Source of the DNA: Tenuifilaceae bacterium CYCD
GTDB taxonomy: Bacteria > Bacteroidota > Bacteroidia > Bacteroidales > Tenuifilaceae
Length of the DNA: 64,000 nt
Direction: 5' to 3'
Assembly (NCBI GenBank): GCA_036322835.1
Contig: AP027304.1
Location: forward strand, 2,046,001-2,110,000
The first letter of the stretch is position 1. Each line of letters opens with the position of its first letter. Below the pieces are notes generated by a model, which saw nothing but the letters and a program-made list of their open reading frames with translations, searched no databases and had not been told where the DNA came from. Positions 36,201 through 44,611 of the stretch are shown here, piece after piece. The position numbers and the translations under genes were made by a program.

Positions 36201-36878
36201 TTAATTTAAAAATAACAATACTAAAATTACACTAATGGGAACCAGTAGGTTGTCTAATCCCCGCCGACTAAACAATTCAACTATTGTACTTACTACTGCT
36301 ATTGTTAAAGAAATTACAATAGTAGTTTCATCAAAAACTCGTCTATTAAAATAAAGAGCCATTAAGCAGACAAGTAAACTGGATAATAAAAATGCTCCTG
36401 ATCCAAACATGGATTTCTGAGTATCAATACCGAAAATTTTAATTCGGTGATTATACTTTTTCATACCAATGCCTACAATTGCAGCCATGGGGTCGGAAAT
36501 TGCAAGAATTAATATCGGTAAAACGTACATTAGTCTACTTTCAAAGTATTTCGAAACAAAGAATGTCACATATATAGAAATAGGCAACAGATAACTACCA
36601 ATGGATTTTCTTTCAACATCGTGAATAGACTGGAGTAAATGACCTTTTTGGGTGATAAATAATACTAGCGCAAATATTACTGCAAGAATAAATACATACC
36701 AATGTGAGGAGAAGACATATGGCAAAGGGATTGTACATAATGTTGCTGCAAAGTGAGCAAATTTGCGAGATATCTCTCCCTTTACCTTTAATCGCCTATA
36801 GTTAATTTCGTTGAATATTAGTAAAACCGCTAAGCCCACTAAGTATATACATGTTAATATGATTGTATTTGAATTCAT
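36201..36878 (-). CDS. Dolichol/phytol/diacylglycerol kinase-like membrane protein
   Basis: Proteins of this family use CTP to phosphorylate a lipid alcohol (dolichol kinase, phytol kinase, yeast-type diacylglycerol kinase). The 225-residue protein has about seven membrane helices with the family segments GEISRKFAHFAATL and LAISDPMAAIVGIGMKKY. Its neighbour 5 bp upstream is a CdsA-like cytidylyltransferase, which would act on the product, a lipid phosphate. Lipid substrate unknown. Confidence 0.8.
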   Translation of the reverse strand: MNSNTIILTCIYLVGLAVLLIFNEINYRRLKVKGEISRKFAHFAATLCTIPLPYVFSSHWYVFILAVIFALVLFITQKGHLLQSIHDVERKSIGSYLLPISIYVTFFVSKYFESRLMYVLPILILAISDPMAAIVGIGMKKYNHRIKIFGIDTQKSMFGSGAFLLSSLLVCLMALYFNRRVFDETTIVISLTIAVVSTIVELFSRRGLDNLLVPISVILVLLFLN

Positions 36879-36883
36879 AATTA

Positions 36884-37612
36884 TTAAAAATATATGAGTG
36901 AATAAATTAGATGTACGAATGCACCTCCTGCGATAAGGCTATCGAAACGATCCAAAACACCACCATGTCCAGGAATGAGATTGCTAAAGTCTTTTACCTT
37001 GTATTTCCTTTTGTAATATGATGCCGCTATATCGCCAATGAATGCTGAGGAAATAATACCAATAGCCATTAATACGCAATCTAGCACAGGTTTAGAGTAT
37101 ACTTTGTTTAGGAGTATCGAGCCTATTAGTGCTATTGCAGTACCACCAATCAAACCCCCGAGTGTCTTATTGGGGCTTATAGTTGGAATAATTTTCTTTC
37201 GACCAAATAGTTGACCAGTAATTTGGCTAAAACTATCAAATATAGAGAGAACCAGAAAGGTGAATAGAATAGTACCCTTTTCTAAATAACTGAATCTGTA
37301 AAAACTTATTGAAACTATTATTAAAACAATTGCCGAGCCTCCAAAAAAGTAGGGGCTTTTATATTCTGATTTTATAAATAGATTAAACAGTTCATACGCA
37401 GCAATTAAGATTATAATAATGGTTAAATATCTAAAATATAATTGATTAAGTGTAATGCTAAAAAATACACCATTAATTATAACAAAATAACTTATGTATT
37501 TTGTCCAATTTCGAAGAGCCTCCTCTTTCGACTTTTTCCGGTTAATTGCATAGAACCCCAATGCTCCCAAGAAAAAATAAATTATTATTGTAATATAAAT
37601 AGCCGATAACAT
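36884..37612 (-). CDS. Phosphatidate cytidylyltransferase-like protein (CdsA family)
   Basis: CdsA makes CDP-lipid from CTP and a lipid phosphate at the inner membrane. The 242-residue protein has about seven membrane helices and the CDS signature near its end: SYYKRKYKVKDFSNLIPGHG followed by GVLDRFDSL. The operon context (lipid-alcohol kinase before the CDP-alcohol transferase) suggests a second, dedicated cytidylyltransferase, not necessarily the housekeeping CdsA, though I cannot exclude that it is the only one in the genome. Confidence 0.88.
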   Translation of the reverse strand: MLSAIYITIIIYFFLGALGFYAINRKKSKEEALRNWTKYISYFVIINGVFFSITLNQLYFRYLTIIIILIAAYELFNLFIKSEYKSPYFFGGSAIVLIIVSISFYRFSYLEKGTILFTFLVLSIFDSFSQITGQLFGRKKIIPTISPNKTLGGLIGGTAIALIGSILLNKVYSKPVLDCVLMAIGIISSAFIGDIAASYYKRKYKVKDFSNLIPGHGGVLDRFDSLIAGGAFVHLIYSLIYF

Positions 37613-37620
37613 TTCTTTAA

Positions 37621-38421
37621 TTATTTAGTAATCATTATTATTCCTAATATTGCAATGGCTCCTGCATAAGTATACTTTACTAATCTGTTCGATTTTGTAA
37701 TATTTGCTTTCATCAATAAATGAGGCCCAATAAATGCTCCCAGAACCGATCCGGATGTAAGGAAATAAACCAATGTCATATCTATTTCGCTCACCAGAAA
37801 GTGTGCACATACTGCAAATAATGTATTGCTTAAAACAATTATTAGAGATGTGCCAATGACCATTTTAAGAGGTATGCGCAAGTTCATTAAGCCTGCTAAA
37901 ACAAGCGCAGCAGCGCTTGTTCCTAATGCCCCTGTTATTAATCCTGCAGTAAATCCGAAAAAAGTAATTTTGAATTTGCCGAAGATGCTTGTTTGCTTAC
38001 TGAGATTTTCGTTACTACTATCTATCTGTTCGGAATCTTTAAAAGCCAAATAGCCTATGTTTAATGCTATTAAAATGGAATATACGCCAAAACTCAAGTT
38101 CAATACTCGACTGCTTATCAAATCAGTTATGTATGTACCAAACAAAGCACCAACAATGCCAATTAAAGCAAAGGTTATGGATACTTTTACGTGGATATTG
38201 CCTTTTTGAAAGTGCCTTAAAGAACCGACTATGCATATAGGCAAGGTTGCAACTAAAGATGTTGTAACTGCAACGTGTGGGGGAACTTTAAATATAAGCG
38301 TAAGAATCGGTAGAAAAATAAAACCGCCACCGCCACCAAGCATAGATCCTCCTAACCCTATAATAAATCCGATTATGGGCAATAAAAAGTACATTGACTC
38401 TATTGATGAACTAAAATACAT
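37621..38421 (-). CDS. TauE/SafE-family membrane permease
   Basis: TauE/SafE proteins are eight-helix permeases for sulfite, sulfoacetate and related organic anions. The 266-residue product has the two-fold repeat typical of the family (GFIIGLGGSMLGGGGGFIFL near 18-37 and GFTAGLITGALGTSAAALV near 173-191). Substrate unknown. It starts 18 bp after DUF2147 and precedes the cdsA-like gene by 8 bp, so it is part of the lipid operon; import of a sulfonate headgroup precursor is one idea. Confidence 0.85.
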   Translation of the reverse strand: MYFSSSIESMYFLLPIIGFIIGLGGSMLGGGGGFIFLPILTLIFKVPPHVAVTTSLVATLPICIVGSLRHFQKGNIHVKVSITFALIGIVGALFGTYITDLISSRVLNLSFGVYSILIALNIGYLAFKDSEQIDSSNENLSKQTSIFGKFKITFFGFTAGLITGALGTSAAALVLAGLMNLRIPLKMVIGTSLIIVLSNTLFAVCAHFLVSEIDMTLVYFLTSGSVLGAFIGPHLLMKANITKSNRLVKYTYAGAIAILGIIMITK

Positions 38422-38439
38422 GGGCCTGATTTTTATTTT

Positions 38440-38823
38440 TTAGTTTACTCTAGTGCAATATCTTGTTTTGTGTAGAATCCCCATTGATACTCTCACCTCA
38501 ATCCTATCTTTTTCAACAAGTTTTAGTTCGCAGTCTAATTTATACCCACGGCCATAAAAACTACCTCCTTCATATTTCCGGTTAGTCGGATTATATTGCA
38601 TATCATCTATAATTATATCTCCAAGTTTAAAGTTCCTTTTATCCGCATCGGCACCCATCCAAATGACCTTTCCCAAATACAAATCATTAGATCTGAATAT
38701 TTCAACCTTTACATTCTTATTTGCCATTAACCATACGCCTAGTATGTCATTATCTTTCTCATTGTTAATTGTGAAAGACGATAATAAGAGCATTCCAAAA
38801 ACCATTTTAAAAATTAACTTCAT
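38440..38823 (-). CDS. DUF2147 secreted protein
   Basis: This 127-residue protein has a signal peptide (MKLIFKMVFGMLLLSSFTIN) and the DUF2147 pattern DILGVWLMANKNVKVEIFRS, then DNDIxxDMxY-like IIIDDMQYNPTNRKYEGGSF and a C-terminal basic strand. DUF2147 proteins are small periplasmic beta-barrel proteins of unknown role. It is the first gene of the seven-gene minus-strand operon. Confidence 0.85.
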   Translation of the reverse strand: MKLIFKMVFGMLLLSSFTINNEKDNDILGVWLMANKNVKVEIFRSNDLYLGKVIWMGADADKRNFKLGDIIIDDMQYNPTNRKYEGGSFYGRGYKLDCELKLVEKDRIEVRVSMGILHKTRYCTRVN

Positions 38824-38900
38824 CGGTCAAAAATTTGAGAATTGATAATAAAATTTGATTCTAAGATGTAAGCCCATTTGAAACATCATTGTAATTTTTG

Positions 38901-40517
38901 CTAATCATCCTTTTCAATTAAGTAATAGTCCTTAATTAACCGAGTTTTCTTACTTTTCCTGTAGTGCATGTTGACGCGGTACAGTTTTTTTGTTGTGTAG
39001 TTGGGAAAGAATGTTCTTAACTTGCTCGAGTCGCTATCGTCTATCAATAAACCAAAACTATTTTCAGAAGGATATTGCTCTGAGTTAAGCCTTGGTATTT
39101 GTTTGCCGAAATTCCATACTATTTCAGGTGCAATGTCAGATAGACTGTAAGTCTTTATACCATTCCGTTTTTCTAATTCTTGAACTTTAGTTGCTGTCGT
39201 ATAGTTTGGATTGGTGAAAAGTTTGGTAGATATTGGTAGTATGCTAACTACAGCAATTGTGAATACAGCAATCGATGTATATAGAACCTTCCCAAATTCT
39301 TTTTGTACTAGCCCCGTTGCTATAATGTAAGTACATACTAGCAACAGTATAGAGGAGGTGATGTAAATGAACAAGTAGTCAACAACTAATTCCTTTAGTA
39401 CAAAAAGCATTGCAAAAGGATATGCAATTCCAATTGATGCTATAATTCCAAAGGAAATATATACTACAATATTTTCGCGTTTAGTTGTGCTGCGCCCAAA
39501 GTTGTTGATTAGGTAGTTAATGTAAAAGCCTGTAGTTAGAGCCATTGGAATTAAAGTAGGAACAAGGTAACGGACTTTTTTCTCCGGAATTAGTGAGAGT
39601 AAAATTACCGACGAAACGGTCCAGATTAATGAGAATTTGTATTCTTTTATGTTTGTAACTTTTGTCTTTAGGTATGGGTAAATTAACGCTATTAATGCAG
39701 GTATAGTCCAAAGTCCACTTTGGATAAAAAAGTTCCAGTAGTAGTAGAATGGTTTTACCTCGTAATTTCTCCAGTTGGCAGCCTCACGGGTTGCAATTAG
39801 TCTAAAATATTCTGGATCGTTTAAGCGAACATATGCAAACCACGATAAACCAATGGCTAATCCCGAAATTAGCATCAGTAGTAGATACTTCCATTTTTCT
39901 TTGAATGGAATTTTGTACACAACAATATAGCTGATAATGAATGGTAGAAAGAGTGCATAAAGAGATACTGGCCCTTTACTCAATATGGAAAATCCTAGGA
40001 ATAGGCCAGAGAGTAAACTGTTGGTAGTTTGGTTTTTGTTTTCACGAAGAAGTTTCCATAAAAAGAAAATGCTTACCAGCATAAAGCTGTGGGTGTACAT
40101 ATCCCATTGATTATCTCTTCCTGCAAAGAATATGTAGAATGAAGTGATGAGAATGAGTGAATTGTTAAAACTGTTTACAGGCGTTAGTCCCATTCTTTTC
40201 GAAAGAAAGTAAAGTGTGAATACCAAAAGGAATGTTATTAACACAACAGGAAGCCTTAGCGCAAAGAGTGAATCGAAGCCCAATATGCTTCCCGATAGTG
40301 CTGTTAGCCATGTTGGTAAGGGAGGCTTTTGGTAACGAGGTTCGCCATTAAGGGTGGTGAGTAGATACTCCTTATTCTGAACCATTTCGCGTGCAGTTGT
40401 GAAATTGCGCGCCTCCATTATATTAACTTCGATTTTATTTAACCCTGAAAACAATAGAATGCTAGTTAATACAACAAGAATTAGTTCGTATTTGTAAGAA
40501 AATATTCTACTCACCAT
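38901..40517 (-). CDS. ArnT/PMT-like glycosyltransferase, family GT39
   Basis: GT-C enzymes of this type use a polyprenyl-phosphate sugar on the periplasmic side to glycosylate lipid A, protein or another acceptor. The 538-residue protein has about 11-12 membrane helices, the first-loop catalytic acid in NIMEARNFTTAREM (about 33-46) and the KPPLPTWL motif after it, as in ArnT. It overlaps the LAB_N gene by 11 bp, and a GT2 of the polyprenyl-phosphate sugar synthase type lies just beyond, together a donor-to-acceptor route. The sugar and acceptor are unknown. Confidence 0.85.
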   Translation of the reverse strand: MVSRIFSYKYELILVVLTSILLFSGLNKIEVNIMEARNFTTAREMVQNKEYLLTTLNGEPRYQKPPLPTWLTALSGSILGFDSLFALRLPVVLITFLLVFTLYFLSKRMGLTPVNSFNNSLILITSFYIFFAGRDNQWDMYTHSFMLVSIFFLWKLLRENKNQTTNSLLSGLFLGFSILSKGPVSLYALFLPFIISYIVVYKIPFKEKWKYLLLMLISGLAIGLSWFAYVRLNDPEYFRLIATREAANWRNYEVKPFYYYWNFFIQSGLWTIPALIALIYPYLKTKVTNIKEYKFSLIWTVSSVILLSLIPEKKVRYLVPTLIPMALTTGFYINYLINNFGRSTTKRENIVVYISFGIIASIGIAYPFAMLFVLKELVVDYLFIYITSSILLLVCTYIIATGLVQKEFGKVLYTSIAVFTIAVVSILPISTKLFTNPNYTTATKVQELEKRNGIKTYSLSDIAPEIVWNFGKQIPRLNSEQYPSENSFGLLIDDSDSSKLRTFFPNYTTKKLYRVNMHYRKSKKTRLIKDYYLIEKDD

Positions 40518-41130
40518 ATGTTTTTAGTATGTAAATGTTTCTTGAATACATGATCAGGCCTGATCCTTGGCCTAACAGAAGAACTGGATCGAGCCGGAAT
40601 ATCGCATAGATAAAAATTAATGAAGAGCCAACTAGGCTTAAAACCCAGAATCCCATAGGCAAATGAGATTCTTTTCTCCTTTCGGAGTATATCCATTGAT
40701 AAACAAACCGAAGGGTGAATAGAATCTGAGATATTACTCCAAGTGCCATAAGTCCTAAAGGAATATGCTCGGTGTTGAAAAGGTTTGCTCTGTCAATTAC
40801 ATTGTTATTAAAGCCATAAATCAGAATGATTGCTGGAAATATGTATAGAAATACTCTTAGCCAAACTGGAAACTTTTTCCATTCATTTTCCAGTTGCATA
40901 TTTCGGATATAGATGAAGTATGTGATTACTTGCCCTAGCATTATGGAGAAATCGTCGCGGAGATAACCGTAGAGGAATAGGAGGAAAGAGGCTAGTAGAC
41001 TTAATTGCCAGAATAAATTTGGAGTTAACACTTTCTTGTGTTTCTCAGAAATGATCCATTGTAGAATCATTCTACTCGAGAATAAGGCCTGAGCTGTAAA
41101 CCCAATTCCTAAAACAAGCCAACTGTTCAT
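40507..41130 (-). CDS. Tandem LAB_N-domain membrane protein
   Basis: The LAB_N domain is named after the extra N-terminal part of some lipid-A-disaccharide synthases. This 207-residue protein has two copies, about 8-85 (GFTAQALFSSRMILQWIISE) and 130-205 (GVISQILFTLRFVYQWIYSE), and no LpxB domain. Each copy has three membrane helices with the common core 'QxxFxxRxxxQWxxSE', so the protein resembles small multidrug-resistance or PQ-loop transporters in layout. Between a GT2 and a GT39 gene, it may flip the polyprenyl-phosphate sugar; that is inference. Confidence 0.85.
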   Translation of the reverse strand: MNSWLVLGIGFTAQALFSSRMILQWIISEKHKKVLTPNLFWQLSLLASFLLFLYGYLRDDFSIMLGQVITYFIYIRNMQLENEWKKFPVWLRVFLYIFPAIILIYGFNNNVIDRANLFNTEHIPLGLMALGVISQILFTLRFVYQWIYSERRKESHLPMGFWVLSLVGSSLIFIYAIFRLDPVLLLGQGSGLIMYSRNIYILKTYGE

Positions 41131-41147
41131 GATTTGTACCTTAAGGA

Positions 41148-41861
41148 TTAATTACACTCTTGAACAGAGTAGTTTATGTACTTTTTTTTCATCCATAGGT
41201 ATGCAAAGCAATCCATGAGTGGGCCTAGTAACCTATTCCATAGGTTGAATTTTGATTTCCCGGCTGTTCTTTGAAAATGTTGTACCGGCACCTGTAAAAT
41301 TTTACCCTTTTGCAGTAAAACCATTGCTGGTAGAAACCGGTGCAATCCGTTGAACATTGGGATTTGCTTGGCGATATCTGTTTTTATTATTTTTAGTGGA
41401 CAGCCAGTGTCGTCCATCCCATCGTGAGTAAAGGCTCTTCGGATTTTGTTGGCAATTACCGACGATAGATTTTTTGTAAACGAGTCTTTTCTGTTCGTTC
41501 TTACTCCAGTTATAAGGTCGTAATCATTGGCGTGTTGTAGTAAAAGGGTAAAATCTAAGGGCGAGGTTTGTAAGTCTGCGTCGATATAACCTGTTAGCGG
41601 AGTGTCGGAATAGTCGAATCCTGCTTTTATGGCAGCACTAAGTCCGTAGTTTTTATCGAATGAGCAGTAGGTAAACAGATCGGACCAACTGCATATCTCC
41701 TTTATTCTTTCAAGACTATTGTCTTTGGATCCATCGTTAATGAAAAGAACTTTAGTGCTGATATTTGAGGTTTCCATGAATCGTTCTAGTTCCCTATACA
41801 CCCGTTCTAGGTTGTCTTCTTCATTAAATACAGGAACAATAATTGTTAGTTCATAATTCAT
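41148..41861 (-). CDS. GT2 glycosyltransferase, polyprenyl-phosphate sugar synthase type
   Basis: The 237-residue cytosolic enzyme has the GT2 nucleotide-sugar site: IIVPVFNEEDNLERVYRELE at the start, LFINDGSKDNSLERI, and the metal-binding GYIDADLQTSP. The sequence DDTGCPLKIIKTDIAKQI is typical of dolichyl/undecaprenyl-phosphate mannose or aminoarabinose synthases (Dpm1/ArnC type), but without the C-terminal membrane helices of ArnC. It should load a sugar onto a polyprenyl phosphate for the GT39 enzyme encoded two genes further on. Confidence 0.87.
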   Translation of the reverse strand: MNYELTIIVPVFNEEDNLERVYRELERFMETSNISTKVLFINDGSKDNSLERIKEICSWSDLFTYCSFDKNYGLSAAIKAGFDYSDTPLTGYIDADLQTSPLDFTLLLQHANDYDLITGVRTNRKDSFTKNLSSVIANKIRRAFTHDGMDDTGCPLKIIKTDIAKQIPMFNGLHRFLPAMVLLQKGKILQVPVQHFQRTAGKSKFNLWNRLLGPLMDCFAYLWMKKKYINYSVQECN

Positions 41862-41894
41862 AAGACATATAAATTAAAAAATGCAATAGCCGAG

Positions 41895-42794
41895 TCATTC
41901 TATAAATCTGAGTTCAGGTTTTTGCATTGTTATGTTGTTAGTTACAGATTTTGCTTGTGTGTTATTGGGTTGATTTAGGCTAGAATTTGGTTCCTTTGAC
42001 ATGTAAAGGAATAGAAGCCTATCAACTAATCGTGGAAATATCTTTTCTGTAAGTACAGCAAGTTTCCCTTCGTTAGTCATTGTCATACTCTTACGACGGT
42101 GAATTATGCCGTTTACAATTTTTTTTGCAACAGTTTTGGCTGTCATCATTTGTTCCTCGTTTCGGGGTGAAATCCCTTGAGGTACTCCATTGGCAGTGAG
42201 AGCCGCTTTACGAATATTGGTGGCGGTAAAACCCGGTGCTGCTATTAGTACGTTGAGTCCGTTATGTAGATTTTCTGCTCTAACAGTATCCAGAAATCCG
42301 CGCATTGCGAATTTCGATGCAGAGTATCCACTTCGGCCTGGAAGTCCGCAGTACCCAGCAACAGATATAATTCCAACTATCGATCCTTTAGCGTTTATGA
42401 GATGTGGTAATGCGTATTTTGTGCAGTAAACAGTTCCAAAGAAGTTAACCTCCATGAGTTGTCGAATCACTTTTGTATCGACGTCAGACAGTGTAGCTCG
42501 CATCGATAATCCAGCGTTGTTTATTAGGTAATCAACTTTGCCAAATTCCTCAATAGTTGTCTTGATAAGGTTTTGGCAATCACTTTCGATTGTTACATCG
42601 GTTTTAACTGCTAGTGCATTGTACCCTTTATCTGTTAGTTCATCCTCAATTACCGATAATCTATATATGTTTCGTGATGCAAGAACAACAGTTGCTCCTC
42701 GGTATGCTAATTCTTTTGCACAGGCTAATCCTATTCCCGACGATGCTCCTGTAATTATTGCAACCTTTCCTTTTAGTATGTTGTTTCTTTTCAT
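41895..42794 (-). CDS. Short-chain dehydrogenase/reductase
   Basis: A classical SDR with cofactor loop TGASSGIGLACAKEL (about 14-28), NNAGLSM and the active site Ser...Tyr-x3-Lys in GRSGYSASKFAM. The family's substrate is unclear; it resembles cytosolic SDRs of the DltE/YciK kind. From ATG 42794 it is 299 residues, with a tail of about 50 residues beyond the normal fold end (YMSKEPNSSLNQPNNTQAKS). An in-frame start 26 codons upstream is unlikely since it would cover a leader hairpin and adds no domain. Confidence 0.82.
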   Translation of the reverse strand: MKRNNILKGKVAIITGASSGIGLACAKELAYRGATVVLASRNIYRLSVIEDELTDKGYNALAVKTDVTIESDCQNLIKTTIEEFGKVDYLINNAGLSMRATLSDVDTKVIRQLMEVNFFGTVYCTKYALPHLINAKGSIVGIISVAGYCGLPGRSGYSASKFAMRGFLDTVRAENLHNGLNVLIAAPGFTATNIRKAALTANGVPQGISPRNEEQMMTAKTVAKKIVNGIIHRRKSMTMTNEGKLAVLTEKIFPRLVDRLLFLYMSKEPNSSLNQPNNTQAKSVTNNITMQKPELRFIE

Positions 42795-42828
42795 GTCTTT
42801 TATACCATTAATTCCGATTTGGAAGGAG

Positions 42829-42860
42829 ACCCGACAGGCAACTATGAGAACCTGCCGGGT
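42829..42860 (-). promoter_or_regulatory. Hairpin in the SDR gene leader
   Basis: ACCCGACAGG (42829-42838) and CCTGCCGGGT (42851-42860) pair with one mismatch around a 12-base loop, 35 bp upstream of the SDR start. There is no T-run, so an attenuator or mRNA-stability element is more likely than a plain terminator. Confidence 0.35.
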
Positions 42861-42902
42861 TCTTCCGTTCATAACAACTAAACCAAATCAGTTATTTTAT
42901 TG

Positions 42903-43682
42903 TTAATTGACATTCTGCTTCTTTAGTTGATGGTTATTTCCCCAAAAATTTTTGAAAAGGTTTTTAATGTATTTTCTTTCTTTAAATTGAATTTGAAAGA
43001 AAACCATAGTCATGAGAGTTCTAAAACTATTCGATTGAGAGTCATTTGCGTATTCGCTTCCTATAATTCCAAGTTTATCGACGGGTAAGTCTAGTCTACG
43101 TAAGTTTTTTAGTCCTCTCCGTTTAGTGTATGCACGAAATTCCATACGGTTATTGTCGATTAATGCAAAATCGTATTCTCCGTTCGTTTGTGTGTATAAT
43201 ACATTCGTTAAGTTGTAGTCGTTATGGAAAATCCCGAGTCGATGTAATTTATAGCTGTAGTGAGCAAAGGCTTTTAGTCCCTCTTCCGATTTTCCAATCG
43301 GCTGCTCAAGCAATTCATTCAGGGATTTGAGGTCTATGAAATCGCTGATATAGAAACTCTGATATAGTAATCCCTTTTTGTAAATATCAACGAAGGCAAT
43401 TGGCATTGGAGTGTTTATGCCCGATCGAATTAATTTTCGGGAGTTTTCGAACGCCCTTTGTGCTTTCGATTTTCGTAACGTTGCATAAATTAATCGGTTT
43501 GCCCAGGTGATACGTTTAAAATATTTAACAACAATATCCTGACCCGATATGCTAACTTTCCTTACTTCATTCCGTCCTGTATGAAGTAGTTCTCCCGAAT
43601 TCTCAAAATTATCAGGTACTTGTCTAATAAAATCGAACAGGTGAGAGAATGCTGGGTTAATATAAATTTTTGTTTTCATCAA
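42903..43682 (-). CDS. Lipopolysaccharide-kinase-like protein (Kdo/WaaP kinase family)
   Basis: The 259-residue protein has a protein-kinase-like fold of the family that phosphorylates LPS sugars: a conserved Lys in the N-lobe (DIVVKYFKRITWANRL, about 50), the catalytic loop LGIFHNDYNLTNVLY (about 155) and the metal Asp in FALIDNNRMEF. Family members add phosphate to Kdo or heptose of the LPS core. Adjacent glycosyltransferases make an LPS substrate likely. It lies 15 bp after the first GT2 gene. Confidence 0.8.
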   Translation of the reverse strand: MMKTKIYINPAFSHLFDFIRQVPDNFENSGELLHTGRNEVRKVSISGQDIVVKYFKRITWANRLIYATLRKSKAQRAFENSRKLIRSGINTPMPIAFVDIYKKGLLYQSFYISDFIDLKSLNELLEQPIGKSEEGLKAFAHYSYKLHRLGIFHNDYNLTNVLYTQTNGEYDFALIDNNRMEFRAYTKRRGLKNLRRLDLPVDKLGIIGSEYANDSQSNSFRTLMTMVFFQIQFKERKYIKNLFKNFWGNNHQLKKQNVN

Positions 43683-43697
43683 AATTCAGGGGGAATT

Positions 43698-44465
43698 CTA
43701 AAGGGTTATTTTATTCTTTATCGATGTGAGATTTTTGTTTATGGCTATTTGTACTTCATTAATCTCTTTTACGGCTTTACTATTAGTATTTGTAATAAGC
43801 AGTTCAACTCGTTTGATGATAAGTTTGTAGTTCCACAGAAGCGTAAGAAATATTTCTTGCCCTTCATTAACGAATTCCTTTGTGGCATTTATCGTGCTTG
43901 TTTTTTCGTACTTGGTTGGATGTATGAGTTCGTTTAGAAGTACATATTCAATTTTTTTTCCAACAGATTGGTAGTAAAGGTTGAGGAAGGTTTCAACACC
44001 AAATCGAATATCACGAATATCGTTGATTAATGGAACTATGTCCTTTTTGAATAGTGCTCTTTCGCCGGTTAGCGATTTGAATGGGTTTATTCGGTAATCT
44101 ATAAGGGTTTCCGAGGGCTGACCCAGAACCATATCGGCCTCGCCTGCAAACAGTGGCGCAAGCAGCTTGTAAAAGTGTTCGCCCTGTATGTTCGAAACAT
44201 CGGCGTCGAAGAATAGGATTATTTCTCCGGCCGATTTTTCTACACCATGAGCCATCGCCCAGCTCTTCCCCTTGTTTTCGACTAGTTGCTCGTACTTAAT
44301 TGGGAGTTTGTTCGATAATGTTTTCAGTATGGTTGGCGTGTTGTCGGTCGATCCATCGTCAACAACAATAATTTCTGCATTGGGGCAATGTTTGTAGCAC
44401 GATTCAACTACTCCCGCAATTGTTTTTTCCTCGTTGTATGCGCAAATAACTATACTTACATTCAT
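43698..44465 (-). CDS. GT2 glycosyltransferase
   Basis: The 255-residue enzyme starts MNVSIVICAYNEEKTIAGVV and has VVDDGSTDNTPTIL and the metal-binding FFDADVSN, the standard GT-A fold of family 2. No membrane helices, so it is cytosolic. It is first in a six-gene operon (GT2, LPS-kinase-like, SDR, GT2, LAB_N, GT39). Donor and acceptor are unknown. Confidence 0.87.
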   Translation of the reverse strand: MNVSIVICAYNEEKTIAGVVESCYKHCPNAEIIVVDDGSTDNTPTILKTLSNKLPIKYEQLVENKGKSWAMAHGVEKSAGEIILFFDADVSNIQGEHFYKLLAPLFAGEADMVLGQPSETLIDYRINPFKSLTGERALFKKDIVPLINDIRDIRFGVETFLNLYYQSVGKKIEYVLLNELIHPTKYEKTSTINATKEFVNEGQEIFLTLLWNYKLIIKRVELLITNTNSKAVKEINEVQIAINKNLTSIKNKITL

Positions 44466-44525
44466 GGCTGTGATTTTTGGGTTTCATATACTATATTGTA
44501 ATCAACTGTGCGCTGCTTTTGGTTC

Positions 44526-44561
44526 GGTAAGAACCCGGTATTAATCCACCGGATCCTTACC
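44526..44561. other. Interrupted hairpin between efflux and glycosylation operons
   Basis: GGTAAG (44526-44531) pairs with CTTACC (44556-44561) and an inner CCGGT pairs with ACCGG. It lies 52 bp past the end of the efflux pump gene on the same strand side, but no T-run follows on either strand, so I cannot tell whether it is a terminator. Confidence 0.35.
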
Positions 44562-44611
44562 TTTCCAATCTAACTAACCTGTTTTTTAGTTTAACAATTT
44601 AAGTCGATTCA

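Noticed and set aside
31289-38823. A full archaeal-type ether-lipid pathway
   Set aside because: The first enzyme and a CDP-lipid chain are present, but there is no second prenyl transferase, reductase or glycerol-1-phosphate dehydrogenase in the window.
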